Assembly: GCF_013364195.1 (NCBI RefSeq)
Contig: NZ_CP054918.1
Span: forward strand, 5,755,001 to 5,819,000
Origin: Streptomyces sp. NA04227
GTDB lineage: Bacteria > Actinomycetota > Actinomycetes > Streptomycetales > Streptomycetaceae
DNA: 64,000 bases
Direction: 5' to 3'
Shown: positions 53,541 to 62,340 of the stretch, piece by piece
How positions within the stretch are numbered: position 1 is the stretch's first letter
Layout of the letters: every line of letters starts with the position of its first letter
Notes under the pieces: model-generated
What the model was told of the DNA's origin: nothing
The model's database searches: none
The model's input: only the letters and a program-made list of their open reading frames with translations
Position numbers and translations under genes: made by a program

Positions 53541-53582
53541 CGGGAGGGCCCGTTCCGCGCATCCGCGGGGCGGGCTCTCCCG
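53541..53582 (+). terminator. terminator after kgd
   Basis: A 19-bp stem with three G-U pairs: CGGGAGGGCCCG... pairs with ...CGGGCTCTCCCG around a three-base loop, followed by TTGT. It begins 38 bp after the kgd stop. Confidence 0.8.
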
Positions 53583-53626
53583 CTTGTCGTGGGGCGGTCG
53601 CAGCCGGAGTCGGCCGTGTCCGGGCG

Positions 53627-53648
53627 GGTCAGGTCAGGTCAGGTCAGG
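53627..53648. repeat. GGTCA pentanucleotide repeat, four copies
   Basis: GGTCA is repeated four times without variation. On the minus strand the first unit provides the TGA stop of the YCII-like gene. Confidence 0.9.
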
Positions 53649-54192
53649 AAGGCCGTCCGCCGAAGTGCCAGTTGTGCACCTCGACAGCGGCGTACCGGTC
53701 CTCGGTCAGGACGGCGCGCGCCGTTGCCTCGTCCGGTGCCCGGACCAGTGCCGCCGTACCCAGCCAGGTGGTTCCGTCGTCGGCCAGCAGCGGCCCGTAG
53801 GCGATCGGTTCGTCCCGGCCGGGCGGCACCGCGAGATCGGCGGGCCCTCCCGCGCCCAGGCCGAGGACCAGGTAGCGGTTGCCGCCGCTCCGGCCGCCGG
53901 GGAAGTCCCACATGGTGCGCCCGAGCAGGTTGCGCCACCGCCGAAGCAGCACGTCCCGGTAGGCGCCCGCCTGGTAGTTGGGCTCGTCGAAGGCGAACGC
54001 ACGAGCGGCGGCGGGATCCGGCAGGTCGAGGATGTGCACGCTTCCGGTGGGTGTGCCGTCCTCGGCCAGGGTCGGGCCCCGGGCGATCATCTCCTTCGCG
54101 TACCGGTCCATGTAGGACAAGTGGTCCTCGTTCAGCTTGTCGCGCAGTGCTGCGGAGCCGGGGCGGTCGCGGTGGTAGCAGAGGAACTCCAT
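53644..54192 (-). CDS. YCII-related protein (two repeats)
   Basis: A 182-aa protein from ATG 54192 (MEFLCYHRDRPGSAALR). Two YCII-like ferredoxin-fold units can be traced. The first runs from LNEDHLSYMDRYAKEMIARGPTLAEDGTPTGSVHILDL to YQAGAYRDV. The second runs from YGPLLADDGTTWLGTAALVRAPDEATARAVLTEDRY to VEVHNWHFGG. The His-Asp type residues of YciI are present in the first unit. The role is unknown, probably a small dehydratase-like or lactone-type enzyme. Confidence 0.82.
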   Translation of the reverse strand: MEFLCYHRDRPGSAALRDKLNEDHLSYMDRYAKEMIARGPTLAEDGTPTGSVHILDLPDPAAARAFAFDEPNYQAGAYRDVLLRRWRNLLGRTMWDFPGGRSGGNRYLVLGLGAGGPADLAVPPGRDEPIAYGPLLADDGTTWLGTAALVRAPDEATARAVLTEDRYAAVEVHNWHFGGRPS

Positions 54193-54263
54193 GCCCAAAG
54201 GATCTCCGTGGCCGGGAGGCCGGGTCCAGCGGGTTTCCCCGCAGGCGGCGGTGGGCCCCGGCC

Positions 54264-57149
54264 TCAGATCGGCTGCGGCTCGAAGTCCCAGCCGCTCAGC
54301 GACTCGGGGGCGTGCGTGGCGCGTTCCAGGCCCTGGGTCAGTGGGTGTCCGGTGCCGAGGACGGCGACGGCGCGTGGATGGGCGTCGTGGGCGAGCGCGA
54401 GGGCCTCGTCCCGCTGCCCGGCGCGGGCCAGGGCGGCGACGCCGTTGTGGGCGCAGCCGAGGGCCCAGGGGTGGTCGCGGCCCACCGCCGTGTTCATCCG
54501 GTCGCGGTTGCGGCGGGAGAGTTCGAGTGCGGCGTCCAGGTCACCGGCGTCCCGCAGCAGCAGGGTGACGTTGTCGCGGGCGCCGATGGTGTACGGGTGG
54601 TCCTCGCCCTGGAGGGCGGCGTACAACGTGGCGGTGCTCTCCGCGAGTTCGCGGGCCTGCTCGGCCTGTCCGAGTTCGCGCAGCAGCATCGCGTAGTCGC
54701 AGGAGACCATCAGCGAGTCGGGGTGCTGGCCGCCGCGTCGCTTGAGCGACTTCTCGCGGACCTTGCCCATCATGGCGCGCGCGAAGTGGACGTCGCCCAT
54801 GCGCCGGGCGCACAGGGCCAGGTTGTGTTCCGCCCACAGGGTCTTGCTGTGGGTGCGGTCCAGGATCTGGCTGTGCAGGCGGGAGTTGTGCTCCTGGTTG
54901 CGCAGGGCTGGTTCGTACGCGCCGAGCAGCCGTAGTGTCCAGGCCTTGGCCATGGCGGAGTAGAGCGTGGTCGGGTGCTTGGGGCCGAGCAACTGCTCGC
55001 GGGCGTCGTGGATTTCCTCGTGCAGCGCGAGCGAGTCGCGGTAGCGGCCGAGGAGTCCGAGGGCCACGGCGAGGTTGCTGCGGATGTTGAGGGTGCGCGG
55101 CACCGTGGTGTCGCCGAGTTCGACGCCGGCGCCGCGCGCGGCGTCCTCGAACAGGGCGCGGGCCTCCTCGTACTTGCCCAGCGTCATCAGGGTGCCGCCG
55201 AGCCCGTCCTTGGCGCGGATGAGTTCGATGGGCCGTACGCCGGGTGTCTCGCGCAGCCGGTCCAGGGTCTGGCGGCCCACGAACTCGGCGTCCGTGTGGC
55301 GGCCCAGCCTGCGCAGCATGTTGGCCTGCTGGTGGACGGCGACCAGGACGGAGCGGTCGGTGGGTCTTGAGGTGGCGCTCCAGGACTCCACGGCCATCCG
55401 GCTGAGCCACCAGCCGTCGTGGTACTCGCCGCGCATCCGCAGGTACTCGACGCAGTTCAGGACGAGTTCGCGGACGTCCTCGTCGGTGGAGGCCAGAGCG
55501 CCGGAGGGCTCCAGGTGCGGGATGAGTTCGGCGTAGCGCGCCCAGTTGCCCGCCTGGCCGGGTTCGCGCGGGTCGGCGGCGACGAGGACCTGGCGGGCGG
55601 CGGCCGAGTGCCGCTCGCGGTCCTTCGGGGACTGGATGCCGACCACGTACCGGTGGAAGAGCCGGTGCATGCGCAGGGTGCTGACGCGTTCGATGCCGAG
55701 CCTGCCGGGCTCGTACTCCAGGCGCATCGAGGTGACCTCGGAGAGCTTGCGCAGCGCGGTGTTCCAGTCGCTCGGCTCGGCGACGAGCTCGCGCAGCGTG
55801 GGCGGCAGGTCGCTGGGCCGCGCGGACTGGAGCAGTCGTACGGGCACCAGTTCCGGGGAGAAGCAGGCAAGCAGGTTGAGCAGGTGCCAGGCGTCGGCGG
55901 CGTCGTCGCGCAGGGTGTTGAGTGTCTTGGCCCAGGCGACCTGGAAGCTCTCCGGGTAGTCGGCGGACTCCAGGACACCGAAGCCGTCCGGCTTGCCGCG
56001 CCGGATGTCGCGGACGTAGTCGGGCACCGAGGCGGTGGGCGTGATGTCGAGCCAGGCGCTCATCTGGTCGAGGAGCAGCGGCACGTCCTCGACGGCGGCG
56101 GCGAGCTGGTCGGCCTCGTCCTCGCTGAGCCGGGCGGTGCGGCGGCCGACGAAGGCGACGGACTCGTGCCGCTCGAAGGCGCCGACCGGCAGGGGCTTTC
56201 CGTACGCGGCCCACTCGGCGTGCAGCGAGGTGATCAGGACGTGGCCGCGGCCGTCGGGGACCAGATCGCCGAGCTTGTCGGGGGTGGTGGCGCCGTCGAG
56301 GACGAGCAGCCAGGGCCGGGCGGTGTCGGCCAGTTCGGCGCGGACCGCGTGGATGACGGTGTCGAGCTGCCCCGAGGCGTCGACGCCGAGGTGCCCGGCG
56401 AGCGCGGCGAACTGCTCCCTGGCGGTACGGCGGTTGGCGGCGGTGACCCACCAGACGATGTCGTACTCGCCCTTGAAGCGGTGGACGTACTCCAGCGCGA
56501 GCTGGGTCTTGCCGTAGCCGCCGGGGCCGTGCAGGACGACGGTGCCGCCGTCGGCGCGCAGCTGGGCGAACGTGTCGTGGACGCTCTCCAAGAGGTGGGT
56601 GCGGCCGGTGAAGCGGTGGTTGCGGCGCTGGGTGTTCCAGACGTCCGGGTGGTCGTCGGGGAAGCGGGGCCCGCGGGAGAGGTCGACCTCGGCCGGGCGG
56701 CCACCGAGCCCCAGGCAGTGAAGGACCCGGCGGCGTGCCGCCTGCGGATCGAGTCCGCGCAACTGCACCGGGCCGAGGGCGGTCACGGCCGGGGGCAGCG
56801 CCTGTGCGGCGATGCTCACGGCGGCCAGGCGCGTGCCGTACCGGTCCATGGCCTCGCGCAGCACGGCGGCCCAGGCGCGGGAGCGTTCACTGCCGAGCCG
56901 CTCGTGCCAGTCGTCGACGACGACCAGGACCTTGCCCGGCGCCCGGAGCAGATCGGCCAGGGCGTCCCCGGTGTGCGGCCGGTCGAGCGGGTTCCAGCGG
57001 ATGAGCGCGGTGGCGCCGCCCGCCGCCCGGATCTGGTGGGCGATCCAGTGGGCCCAGGACTCGCTCTGCCCGGCGAAGACCACCGTGATGTGGGCACGCT
57101 CTTGGTGGGCACGCTCTTCCTGGGAACGCCCTTCGCTGTCCCGCCCCAT
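54264..57149 (-). CDS. fxsT: TIR-like / NB-ARC / TPR STAND protein (FxsT-type)
   Basis: A 961-aa protein from ATG 57149, with AAGGAG seven bases upstream. The N-terminus (HITVVFAGQSESWAHWIAHQIRAAG...VLVVVDDWHERLG) resembles a TIR-type fold, although I cannot identify a certain catalytic Glu. A short linker leads to an NB-ARC STAND ATPase with P-loop VVLHGPGGYGKTQLALEYVH at about residue 208 and DTARPWLLVLDGA as Walker B. From about residue 590 there are many tetratricopeptide repeats (for example LRRLGRHTDAEFVGRQTL and LLGRYRDSLALHEEIHDAREQLLGPKHP). The family accompanies FxsA/FxsB peptides. It has its own promoter but lies directly behind fxsB. Confidence 0.9.
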   Translation of the reverse strand: MGRDSEGRSQEERAHQERAHITVVFAGQSESWAHWIAHQIRAAGGATALIRWNPLDRPHTGDALADLLRAPGKVLVVVDDWHERLGSERSRAWAAVLREAMDRYGTRLAAVSIAAQALPPAVTALGPVQLRGLDPQAARRRVLHCLGLGGRPAEVDLSRGPRFPDDHPDVWNTQRRNHRFTGRTHLLESVHDTFAQLRADGGTVVLHGPGGYGKTQLALEYVHRFKGEYDIVWWVTAANRRTAREQFAALAGHLGVDASGQLDTVIHAVRAELADTARPWLLVLDGATTPDKLGDLVPDGRGHVLITSLHAEWAAYGKPLPVGAFERHESVAFVGRRTARLSEDEADQLAAAVEDVPLLLDQMSAWLDITPTASVPDYVRDIRRGKPDGFGVLESADYPESFQVAWAKTLNTLRDDAADAWHLLNLLACFSPELVPVRLLQSARPSDLPPTLRELVAEPSDWNTALRKLSEVTSMRLEYEPGRLGIERVSTLRMHRLFHRYVVGIQSPKDRERHSAAARQVLVAADPREPGQAGNWARYAELIPHLEPSGALASTDEDVRELVLNCVEYLRMRGEYHDGWWLSRMAVESWSATSRPTDRSVLVAVHQQANMLRRLGRHTDAEFVGRQTLDRLRETPGVRPIELIRAKDGLGGTLMTLGKYEEARALFEDAARGAGVELGDTTVPRTLNIRSNLAVALGLLGRYRDSLALHEEIHDAREQLLGPKHPTTLYSAMAKAWTLRLLGAYEPALRNQEHNSRLHSQILDRTHSKTLWAEHNLALCARRMGDVHFARAMMGKVREKSLKRRGGQHPDSLMVSCDYAMLLRELGQAEQARELAESTATLYAALQGEDHPYTIGARDNVTLLLRDAGDLDAALELSRRNRDRMNTAVGRDHPWALGCAHNGVAALARAGQRDEALALAHDAHPRAVAVLGTGHPLTQGLERATHAPESLSGWDFEPQPI

Positions 57150-57182
57150 TGCCCCGCTCCTTCGCCGGACCGACCAACCGTT

Positions 57183-57207
57183 ACGCACAGTGCAGCCAAT
57201 TGTGCGT
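57183..57207 (-). promoter_or_regulatory. palindrome and promoter of the STAND gene
   Basis: ACGCACA (57183-57189) and TGTGCGT (57201-57207) are perfect 7-bp arms 11 bases apart. On the minus strand TTGACG overlaps one arm and a TGCGTA -10-like box the other, 17 bases apart. Binding would block this internal promoter between fxsB and fxsT. Confidence 0.6.
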
Positions 57208-57217
57208 CAAGTGCACG

Positions 57218-58444
57218 TTAACGAGGGCCGGTTGAGGCATTTGTGAGTCGGCCCGCGATGTGACGCACGAGTCGTTCCAGGTCCGCGCAGTACACGCTGG
57301 GGTGGCGGAATCCGCTGCCCTCGGCGTACCGGTGCACATAGTTCCCGCCGCCGCAGACCCCGAGCACGGCACAGGAGCTGCACTCGGGCGCGCGCCCTTC
57401 GACGCCGAGCTGACGGGCCGCGACGCCGGGGTGGCGCAGGGCCTCGTCGAAGCTGTGCGCGAAGACGTCCAGGCCGGTGCCGGGCGCCCCGGGGTAGGCC
57501 GACTTCAGCGAGTCCACCTGCTCGATGGCGCCGTCGGTGTCGACCACCACGGCCACCAGCGGGGAGAGCCCCACCGCCTCGGCGCTGCTGTCCAGGCCGT
57601 GCAGCAGCGCCGCGATCTCGCGGAACAGCCGGATCCGGGTGCGCATCCGGTCCGCCTCCCACCAGGCGTCGAAGAGCGCGGCCAGCCAGTCCCCGTACGG
57701 AGTCGGCCGCGGCCGGTGCCGCCCGGGCGCCGCGTCCCTGGGCAGGCCGGGCGGCGGCGCGGCCCAGTTGCCGTGCGGCAGCAGGAAGTCGACGCCGGGC
57801 GGGGCGAGTTCGAGCAGCGAGGTGTAGACGTCGACGGGGTCGGCGGCGAGGTCGATGGTGCACAGGATGCCCGCGTACGCGTCGGGGTGCGCGGCGAGCA
57901 GCCGGGCCGCGGCGCGGGCGGCGGGCCAGGCCGGGCGGCCCGCGTGGTCGGTGCGGCGGGCGTTGTGCGCGGCCCGGCCGCCGTCCAGGCTGAGCCCGAC
58001 CCGGATCCCCGCCGCCGCGAGCCGCCCGAGCCGGTCGGGGCTGAGCAGGGTGCCGTTGGTCTGCACGGTGGCGGTGATCTCGCAGTCGCCGGGAACCGCC
58101 GCGCGCACCGCGGCCAGGTAGTCGAGCACCGGCCCGGGCCCGGTCAACAGCGGTTCGCCGCCGTGCAGTTCGATACGGATCGCGGGCAGCCGGTGGGTAC
58201 GTACGTGCTCGGCGATCCGGTCCGCGGTGCGCCGTACGGTCGACTCGGGCACCCGGCTCGGCCGCTCGCGCCAACTGGTGTCCGGGGAGCGGTAGATGTA
58301 GCAGTACGCGCAGTCGAGATTGCAGCGCCCGTGCACCTTGAGCACGAACTGCCGGAAGGGAACGGCGGGCGCCGACTCGGCGGTGAGGCTGTGGTGCGGC
58401 CACTGCGGGTGGGTCGGGTGCGCCAGGTTCGGCGCGGCGGTCAT
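57218..58444 (-). CDS. fxsB: FxsB-family radical SAM/SPASM peptide maturase
   Basis: A 408-aa radical SAM enzyme, start ATG 58444 overlapping the fxsA stop (ATGA). The cluster motif is GRCNLDCAYCYIY (CxxxCxxC) at about residue 40. ELHGGEPLLTGPG is the GGE motif and ATVQTNGTLLS follows. The C-terminal SPASM region has CSSCAVLGVCGGGNYVHRY and VYCADLERLV, the cysteines for auxiliary clusters. FxsB-type enzymes are reported to join an aromatic side chain to a nearby residue, forming a three-residue cyclophane in a short C-terminal motif of the partner peptide. Confidence 0.93.
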   Translation of the reverse strand: MTAAPNLAHPTHPQWPHHSLTAESAPAVPFRQFVLKVHGRCNLDCAYCYIYRSPDTSWRERPSRVPESTVRRTADRIAEHVRTHRLPAIRIELHGGEPLLTGPGPVLDYLAAVRAAVPGDCEITATVQTNGTLLSPDRLGRLAAAGIRVGLSLDGGRAAHNARRTDHAGRPAWPAARAAARLLAAHPDAYAGILCTIDLAADPVDVYTSLLELAPPGVDFLLPHGNWAAPPPGLPRDAAPGRHRPRPTPYGDWLAALFDAWWEADRMRTRIRLFREIAALLHGLDSSAEAVGLSPLVAVVVDTDGAIEQVDSLKSAYPGAPGTGLDVFAHSFDEALRHPGVAARQLGVEGRAPECSSCAVLGVCGGGNYVHRYAEGSGFRHPSVYCADLERLVRHIAGRLTNASTGPR

Positions 58445-58608
58445 GGGCTGTCCTCGTACCGGGCGAGTACCGGCTCAGGGGAGCGGGCACGCTCGGCCAG
58501 TTCGCCGAGCAGCGCGGCGTACACGGGGTGTCCGTCCGCCGCCGCCTCGGGGAGCGGGGGCAGGGCGGGCAGGGGCGTGCCGCGGCTGTCGTCGTCGAGG
58601 ACGGTCAT
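58441..58608 (-). CDS. fxsA: FxsA-like ribosomal peptide precursor with divergent C-terminus
   Basis: A 55-aa peptide too short for most gene callers. It starts ATG 58608 within the stop of the vWA gene (ATGA) and ends in the ATGA overlap with fxsB. The N-terminus is MTVLDDDSRGTPLPALPPLP, followed by a helical part (HPVYAALLGELAERAR) and the tail VLARYEDSP. Canonical relatives end in F-x-S-x-x; here the corresponding five residues are Y-E-D-S-P, with Tyr for Phe and Asp for Ser. It is the only candidate substrate for the adjacent radical SAM enzyme. Confidence 0.8.
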   Translation of the reverse strand: MTVLDDDSRGTPLPALPPLPEAAADGHPVYAALLGELAERARSPEPVLARYEDSP

Positions 58609-61600
58609 GCTTCTCCTAGGAGGGATTGCAGACGGATCAGGGCCATGCGCAGTTCGTCGCTGGTGGGGGTCGGCGAGGAGTCGTCCGCCGGGAGGGACAG
58701 CGAGGCGAGGAGGGCGCCCTGGCCGCCGGTGAAGGCGGCGGGGTCGCTCTCGCGCAGTTCTCGCAGCGCCTCCCGGTAGGCGCCGAACGCCCTTCCCGTC
58801 TCGCCGAGTTGCTCCAGGACCGTGCTGAGGCTGGTCAGCGCGCGGGCCAGCTCCTGGGAGTCCTCGGCCTCGCGCGCGGCGTCCGCGCCGCCCCGGAAGT
58901 ACTCGACGGCCTTGCGCAGCAGCCGGTTCGTCCTGGTGCGCGCCCCGAGCAGGGCGGAGGCGGAGCCACGGCTGCGCAGGGCCCTGGCACGCAGCCGCGA
59001 GTCGTGCGACTCGCGGGCGACGGCGCCCAGTATCCAGTCGGCCTCGTGCAGATCGGCGAGGACTTCCTGGACGTCGAACCGGTGGATGTGCGCCAGGGCC
59101 AGGGCGAGTCGGCGCCGGTCCCGGTCCGGGTCCTGGGCGGAGGTGGCGTCCAGGACGTCGCGCAGGGCGCGTACGGCGGCGTCGGTGTCGGTGTGGGAGC
59201 GGGTCGCCAGGCCCTGGGCGGCGAGCCGGGCGCCGAGTTGCTCCAGGAGCGGGGTGTGCCGGGGGTCGTCCTGGGAGAGCAGGGAGAGGGACTTCTCCAG
59301 GTGGTCTATGGCCTGTTGGCGGTCCTCGGCGCTGCCGGTGGCGCGGTAGTGCTGCCAGTGGACGTGGGCCGCGCGACGGTGGCATTCGAGGAGCAGGACG
59401 GGTTCGGTACCGGCCACGGCCAGGGCGTCCGACAGTGCTTCGGCGGCCAGCAGCCAGTGGCGGTCCGCTCCTCCGTAGGCCGTTCTCATCAGACAGAGGG
59501 CGTCGGCGCGGTCGAGCAGGGCAGAGCACTGTTCGAAAGTGTCGAGGGTGCCCGGGGACACCGCTCGCCGGAAGTCGGCGGCCGCGCCCAGGGCCAGTTC
59601 GGGGCCCAGCTCACGGCGGTCGAGGCCACTCTCGCCGCGGTTCGGCCCGGCGAGGGAGCCCGCGGGCACCTCGACGTCGCCCTGCCCGCAGGCGTAGCGC
59701 GCCAGTCGCAGCCGCAGTTGCGCGCGCAGCAGCAGGCCCTGTGCCCGCCAGGGTGGCCGGGTCAGCGGTTCGGTGGCCGCCAGGGCGCGTGCCATGTACT
59801 GCTCGTACCAGGTGTGGGGTGCGGCCTCGGCCTCCACCCAGTCGTCCTCCGGGTCCCCGCTGAGGCGCACCCGGCGTACGTCGGGCCGGGCGCGGAATCC
59901 GTCCGCGGCCGCGATGCGCGCGCCTATCACCGCGTACCGGGCCAGCAAGGTGACCAGCAACTGCGTGGCCCGCCAGGCGGGATCGGCGGGGACTTCGGGC
60001 CGTGCCACCGAGAGGATTCCGCCGAGTACCACCACCGCCTCGTTGATCAGGAAGAACTCCGCCCACAGCGCGGCGAGCGGATCGTCGGGGCCGAGTTCCA
60101 GTGCGCGCCGCCGGGCCTCCTCGGGCACCGTCGGCGCTCCGACGCCGTGGCGCCGGGCCTGGGCCGCGCTCTCCGCGAGGGTCTCGGCGAGCGTCACCCG
60201 GGCCCGGAGCCACTCGGCGCTGCCCGGGTCCCGGTGTCCGATGCCCATGGCCGTCTGGCGTGCCGCGGCCAGGTCGGCCGCGTCGCCGCGCACCCGGTAG
60301 CGCAGGAGCAGCGCCCGGGCGAGGGCTTCGTGCGTCAGGGCCAGTGCGTCGAGCGGCTGTTCGGTGACACCCGCCTGCGCCATCTCCCTCGCCCAGGCCA
60401 GCCCCTCACCGCGCTCCGCGCGCGCGACCGCCTCCTGCGCCCGCGCCCTGAGTGCGTCCGTTTCCGCACGGACGGCGGTCGCCAACAGCGCGACGGCCCG
60501 GTCGAGTTCGGCCGGCTCCTCGTGCAGCCGGTAGCGCTCCCAGGCCGCGAGCGCCTCCTCCCGGATCGCCCCCGCCGCGGCCGGTCGCGGCTCCTCGCCC
60601 GCGGTCTCCGGCTCGACGTCGCGTGGCAGATACCGCCGCAGCACCCGCCCCGACACCTCGGCGAACGCCCGGACTTGGGGGTGCGGGGCGGGGGCACCGG
60701 TCGCGGCGGTGGTGGTGCCCGGCTCGGTGTCGAGGGCCACCGCGAGCGCCGGGAAGCTGTGCGCCGTACGGCCGAAGCGGCGTTCCAGGTAGGCGGAGCA
60801 GTACTTGTGCAGCAGGCGGGCCTCGTCCTCGGGGAGGTGGTCGAGGAGTGCGTCCTCCACGCCGTCCAGGAAGCGGTAGGCGACGGGGGCTTCGGAGTCT
60901 TCGGCACCGGCCGCCTCCGCCGCGGTCTCGGCGTTCTCCGCCTCCTCGGCCGACCGGTCGCGTTCGAGCAGTCCGCCGAGCAGCACCTCGGCCAGTACCT
61001 CGGGCCCGGTGCCCGCGAGCATGGCGCGCTGCACCAGTTGCATCACGGGCAGGGTGGTGGGCACGGCGGCGAGGTAGACGGCCAGCTGCCAGGCGAGCGG
61101 GGACGCGGAGCGCCTGAAGGCCCGTACGCGCGCGTCGCCCGCGAGATCCTGGCGGGCCCTGACCGGGGAGCGCGAGGCGGGGTGCCAGGCCTCGGCGAAC
61201 CCGGCCGCCGCCTCCAGGGACTGCCCGGTCGCCCCGGCGGACACCAGGCGCGCCCAGCCCTCCACCGAGGAGCGGCGCAGCGCGAGCACCGGTACCGGGG
61301 TCGCGCCCTGGCGGGTGCCGCCGCGCTGCCCCGTCGGCTCGAAGTCCAGCCTCCCGGCGGGCCCTTCGCGCCGGTGCAGCACGCCCCGGCGGGCCGGCAG
61401 ATGGGTGCGCAGCCACATCCGCTGCGGCAGCGGCTGCACCACGGCGACCGGGGCGAGCGTGCCCCAGGCGTGCAGCAGTCGCTGCATATGGCCGCTGCGC
61501 CACATCGGGCCCGCGCAGTCGCTGAGTACGAGGGTCAGGCGGCGTCCGGTGGGATCGGTCAGCCCGTGGGGGTCCTGGAGAGGTGCGCCGGGCCGGGCGG

Positions 61601-62333
61601 ACGGGGTGTGGCCGGGGCGTCCGCCGGGGCCCTCGTGCAGGTAGCGCACCTGCACCTCGCGGAAGGCGCCGGCCCGTTCGCAGACCTGGCGCAGTTCGAC
61701 GAGTGCCTGTTCCCACACCACCGTCGAGGTGGACAGGTCCATGAGCAGCAGCAGCCGGGCCGACCGGCGGCGGGCGTGCCGCAGCACCGGGACCACCAGG
61801 CCGGTGTCCGCCGCGCGTTCGGCGGTGGACTGTTCGTCCAGTACGCGCGGGGCGCTGCGGGCCGGGGCGCGGTAGTGCTGCAGGGGTCGTAACGCGCGCT
61901 GGAGTCCGAGCGGGTCGGGCAGCAAGGCGGCGGTGGGCGCGGGGACCGGTGCGCCCGGCGCCGCGGCGCCCTCGCCGCCGGTGCCCATGGGCACGAACAG
62001 CCGTGCCCGGTGTGCCGGTGGCGCCGTGAGACGGGGTTCGGGGGCGGGGACGAGCGGGGGCGAGGGCTGCTCCGGGGAGTCGCCGGAAGAGGCCGCCGCA
62101 GGTCCGGGGACACGCCCCGGAACGGCGGCCACCGGGCCGTCACCACCACTGTCCCCGTCCGCCGACATCCGGGCGGCCAGCCACAGGGCGTCCGCCAACT
62201 CCTCGGCGGTGGGCGTGAGTTCGGCTTCCCGCAGCCGGGCGACGAGCGCGATCAGGGCGTGCCGCGCGGCCGGGGCGGCACCACCTGGGGTGTCCGTCCC
62301 GGCCGGGCGCTCGTCCCTCGGGAAGCCGGTCAT
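58605..62333 (-). CDS. vWA-like / SAV_2336-type large regulatory protein with helical repeats
   Basis: A 1242-aa protein. After a disordered Pro/Ala/Gly-rich region (residues 50-150), a von Willebrand A-like domain is visible: ARLLLLMDLSTST at about residue 199 has the D-x-S-x-S metal site, and LTLVLSDCAGPMWRSGHM the following strand. A conserved block (QDLAGDARVRAFRRSASPLAWQLAVYLAAVPTTLPVMQLVQ) then matches the actinobacterial SAV_2336 N-terminal family. The C-terminal half is tetratricopeptide-like. It overlaps fxsA by ATGA and follows the MoxR gene by 7 bp, so vWA, MoxR and the upstream protein form one unit. Confidence 0.85.
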   Translation of the reverse strand: MTGFPRDERPAGTDTPGGAAPAARHALIALVARLREAELTPTAEELADALWLAARMSADGDSGGDGPVAAVPGRVPGPAAASSGDSPEQPSPPLVPAPEPRLTAPPAHRARLFVPMGTGGEGAAAPGAPVPAPTAALLPDPLGLQRALRPLQHYRAPARSAPRVLDEQSTAERAADTGLVVPVLRHARRRSARLLLLMDLSTSTVVWEQALVELRQVCERAGAFREVQVRYLHEGPGGRPGHTPSARPGAPLQDPHGLTDPTGRRLTLVLSDCAGPMWRSGHMQRLLHAWGTLAPVAVVQPLPQRMWLRTHLPARRGVLHRREGPAGRLDFEPTGQRGGTRQGATPVPVLALRRSSVEGWARLVSAGATGQSLEAAAGFAEAWHPASRSPVRARQDLAGDARVRAFRRSASPLAWQLAVYLAAVPTTLPVMQLVQRAMLAGTGPEVLAEVLLGGLLERDRSAEEAENAETAAEAAGAEDSEAPVAYRFLDGVEDALLDHLPEDEARLLHKYCSAYLERRFGRTAHSFPALAVALDTEPGTTTAATGAPAPHPQVRAFAEVSGRVLRRYLPRDVEPETAGEEPRPAAAGAIREEALAAWERYRLHEEPAELDRAVALLATAVRAETDALRARAQEAVARAERGEGLAWAREMAQAGVTEQPLDALALTHEALARALLLRYRVRGDAADLAAARQTAMGIGHRDPGSAEWLRARVTLAETLAESAAQARRHGVGAPTVPEEARRRALELGPDDPLAALWAEFFLINEAVVVLGGILSVARPEVPADPAWRATQLLVTLLARYAVIGARIAAADGFRARPDVRRVRLSGDPEDDWVEAEAAPHTWYEQYMARALAATEPLTRPPWRAQGLLLRAQLRLRLARYACGQGDVEVPAGSLAGPNRGESGLDRRELGPELALGAAADFRRAVSPGTLDTFEQCSALLDRADALCLMRTAYGGADRHWLLAAEALSDALAVAGTEPVLLLECHRRAAHVHWQHYRATGSAEDRQQAIDHLEKSLSLLSQDDPRHTPLLEQLGARLAAQGLATRSHTDTDAAVRALRDVLDATSAQDPDRDRRRLALALAHIHRFDVQEVLADLHEADWILGAVARESHDSRLRARALRSRGSASALLGARTRTNRLLRKAVEYFRGGADAAREAEDSQELARALTSLSTVLEQLGETGRAFGAYREALRELRESDPAAFTGGQGALLASLSLPADDSSPTPTSDELRMALIRLQSLLGEA

Positions 62334-62340
62334 GTCGTCG

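Noticed and set aside
49633..53562. A 1309-codon open frame antisense to kgd
   Set aside because: Its protein is an artefact of GC-rich third positions: Val/Leu/Arg/Gly repetition, no family motif, and it is the complement of a strongly conserved gene.
58441..59529. Long 362-codon frame that contains fxsA at its end
   Set aside because: The part upstream of 58608 is out of frame with, and antisense-free overlap of, the vWA gene and is Arg/Pro-rich noise. Only the last 55 codons form a plausible gene.
58626..61892. A 1088-codon open frame antisense to the vWA/SAV_2336 gene
   Set aside because: Gly/Gln/Val-rich complement of a real gene, with no motif or ribosome site.
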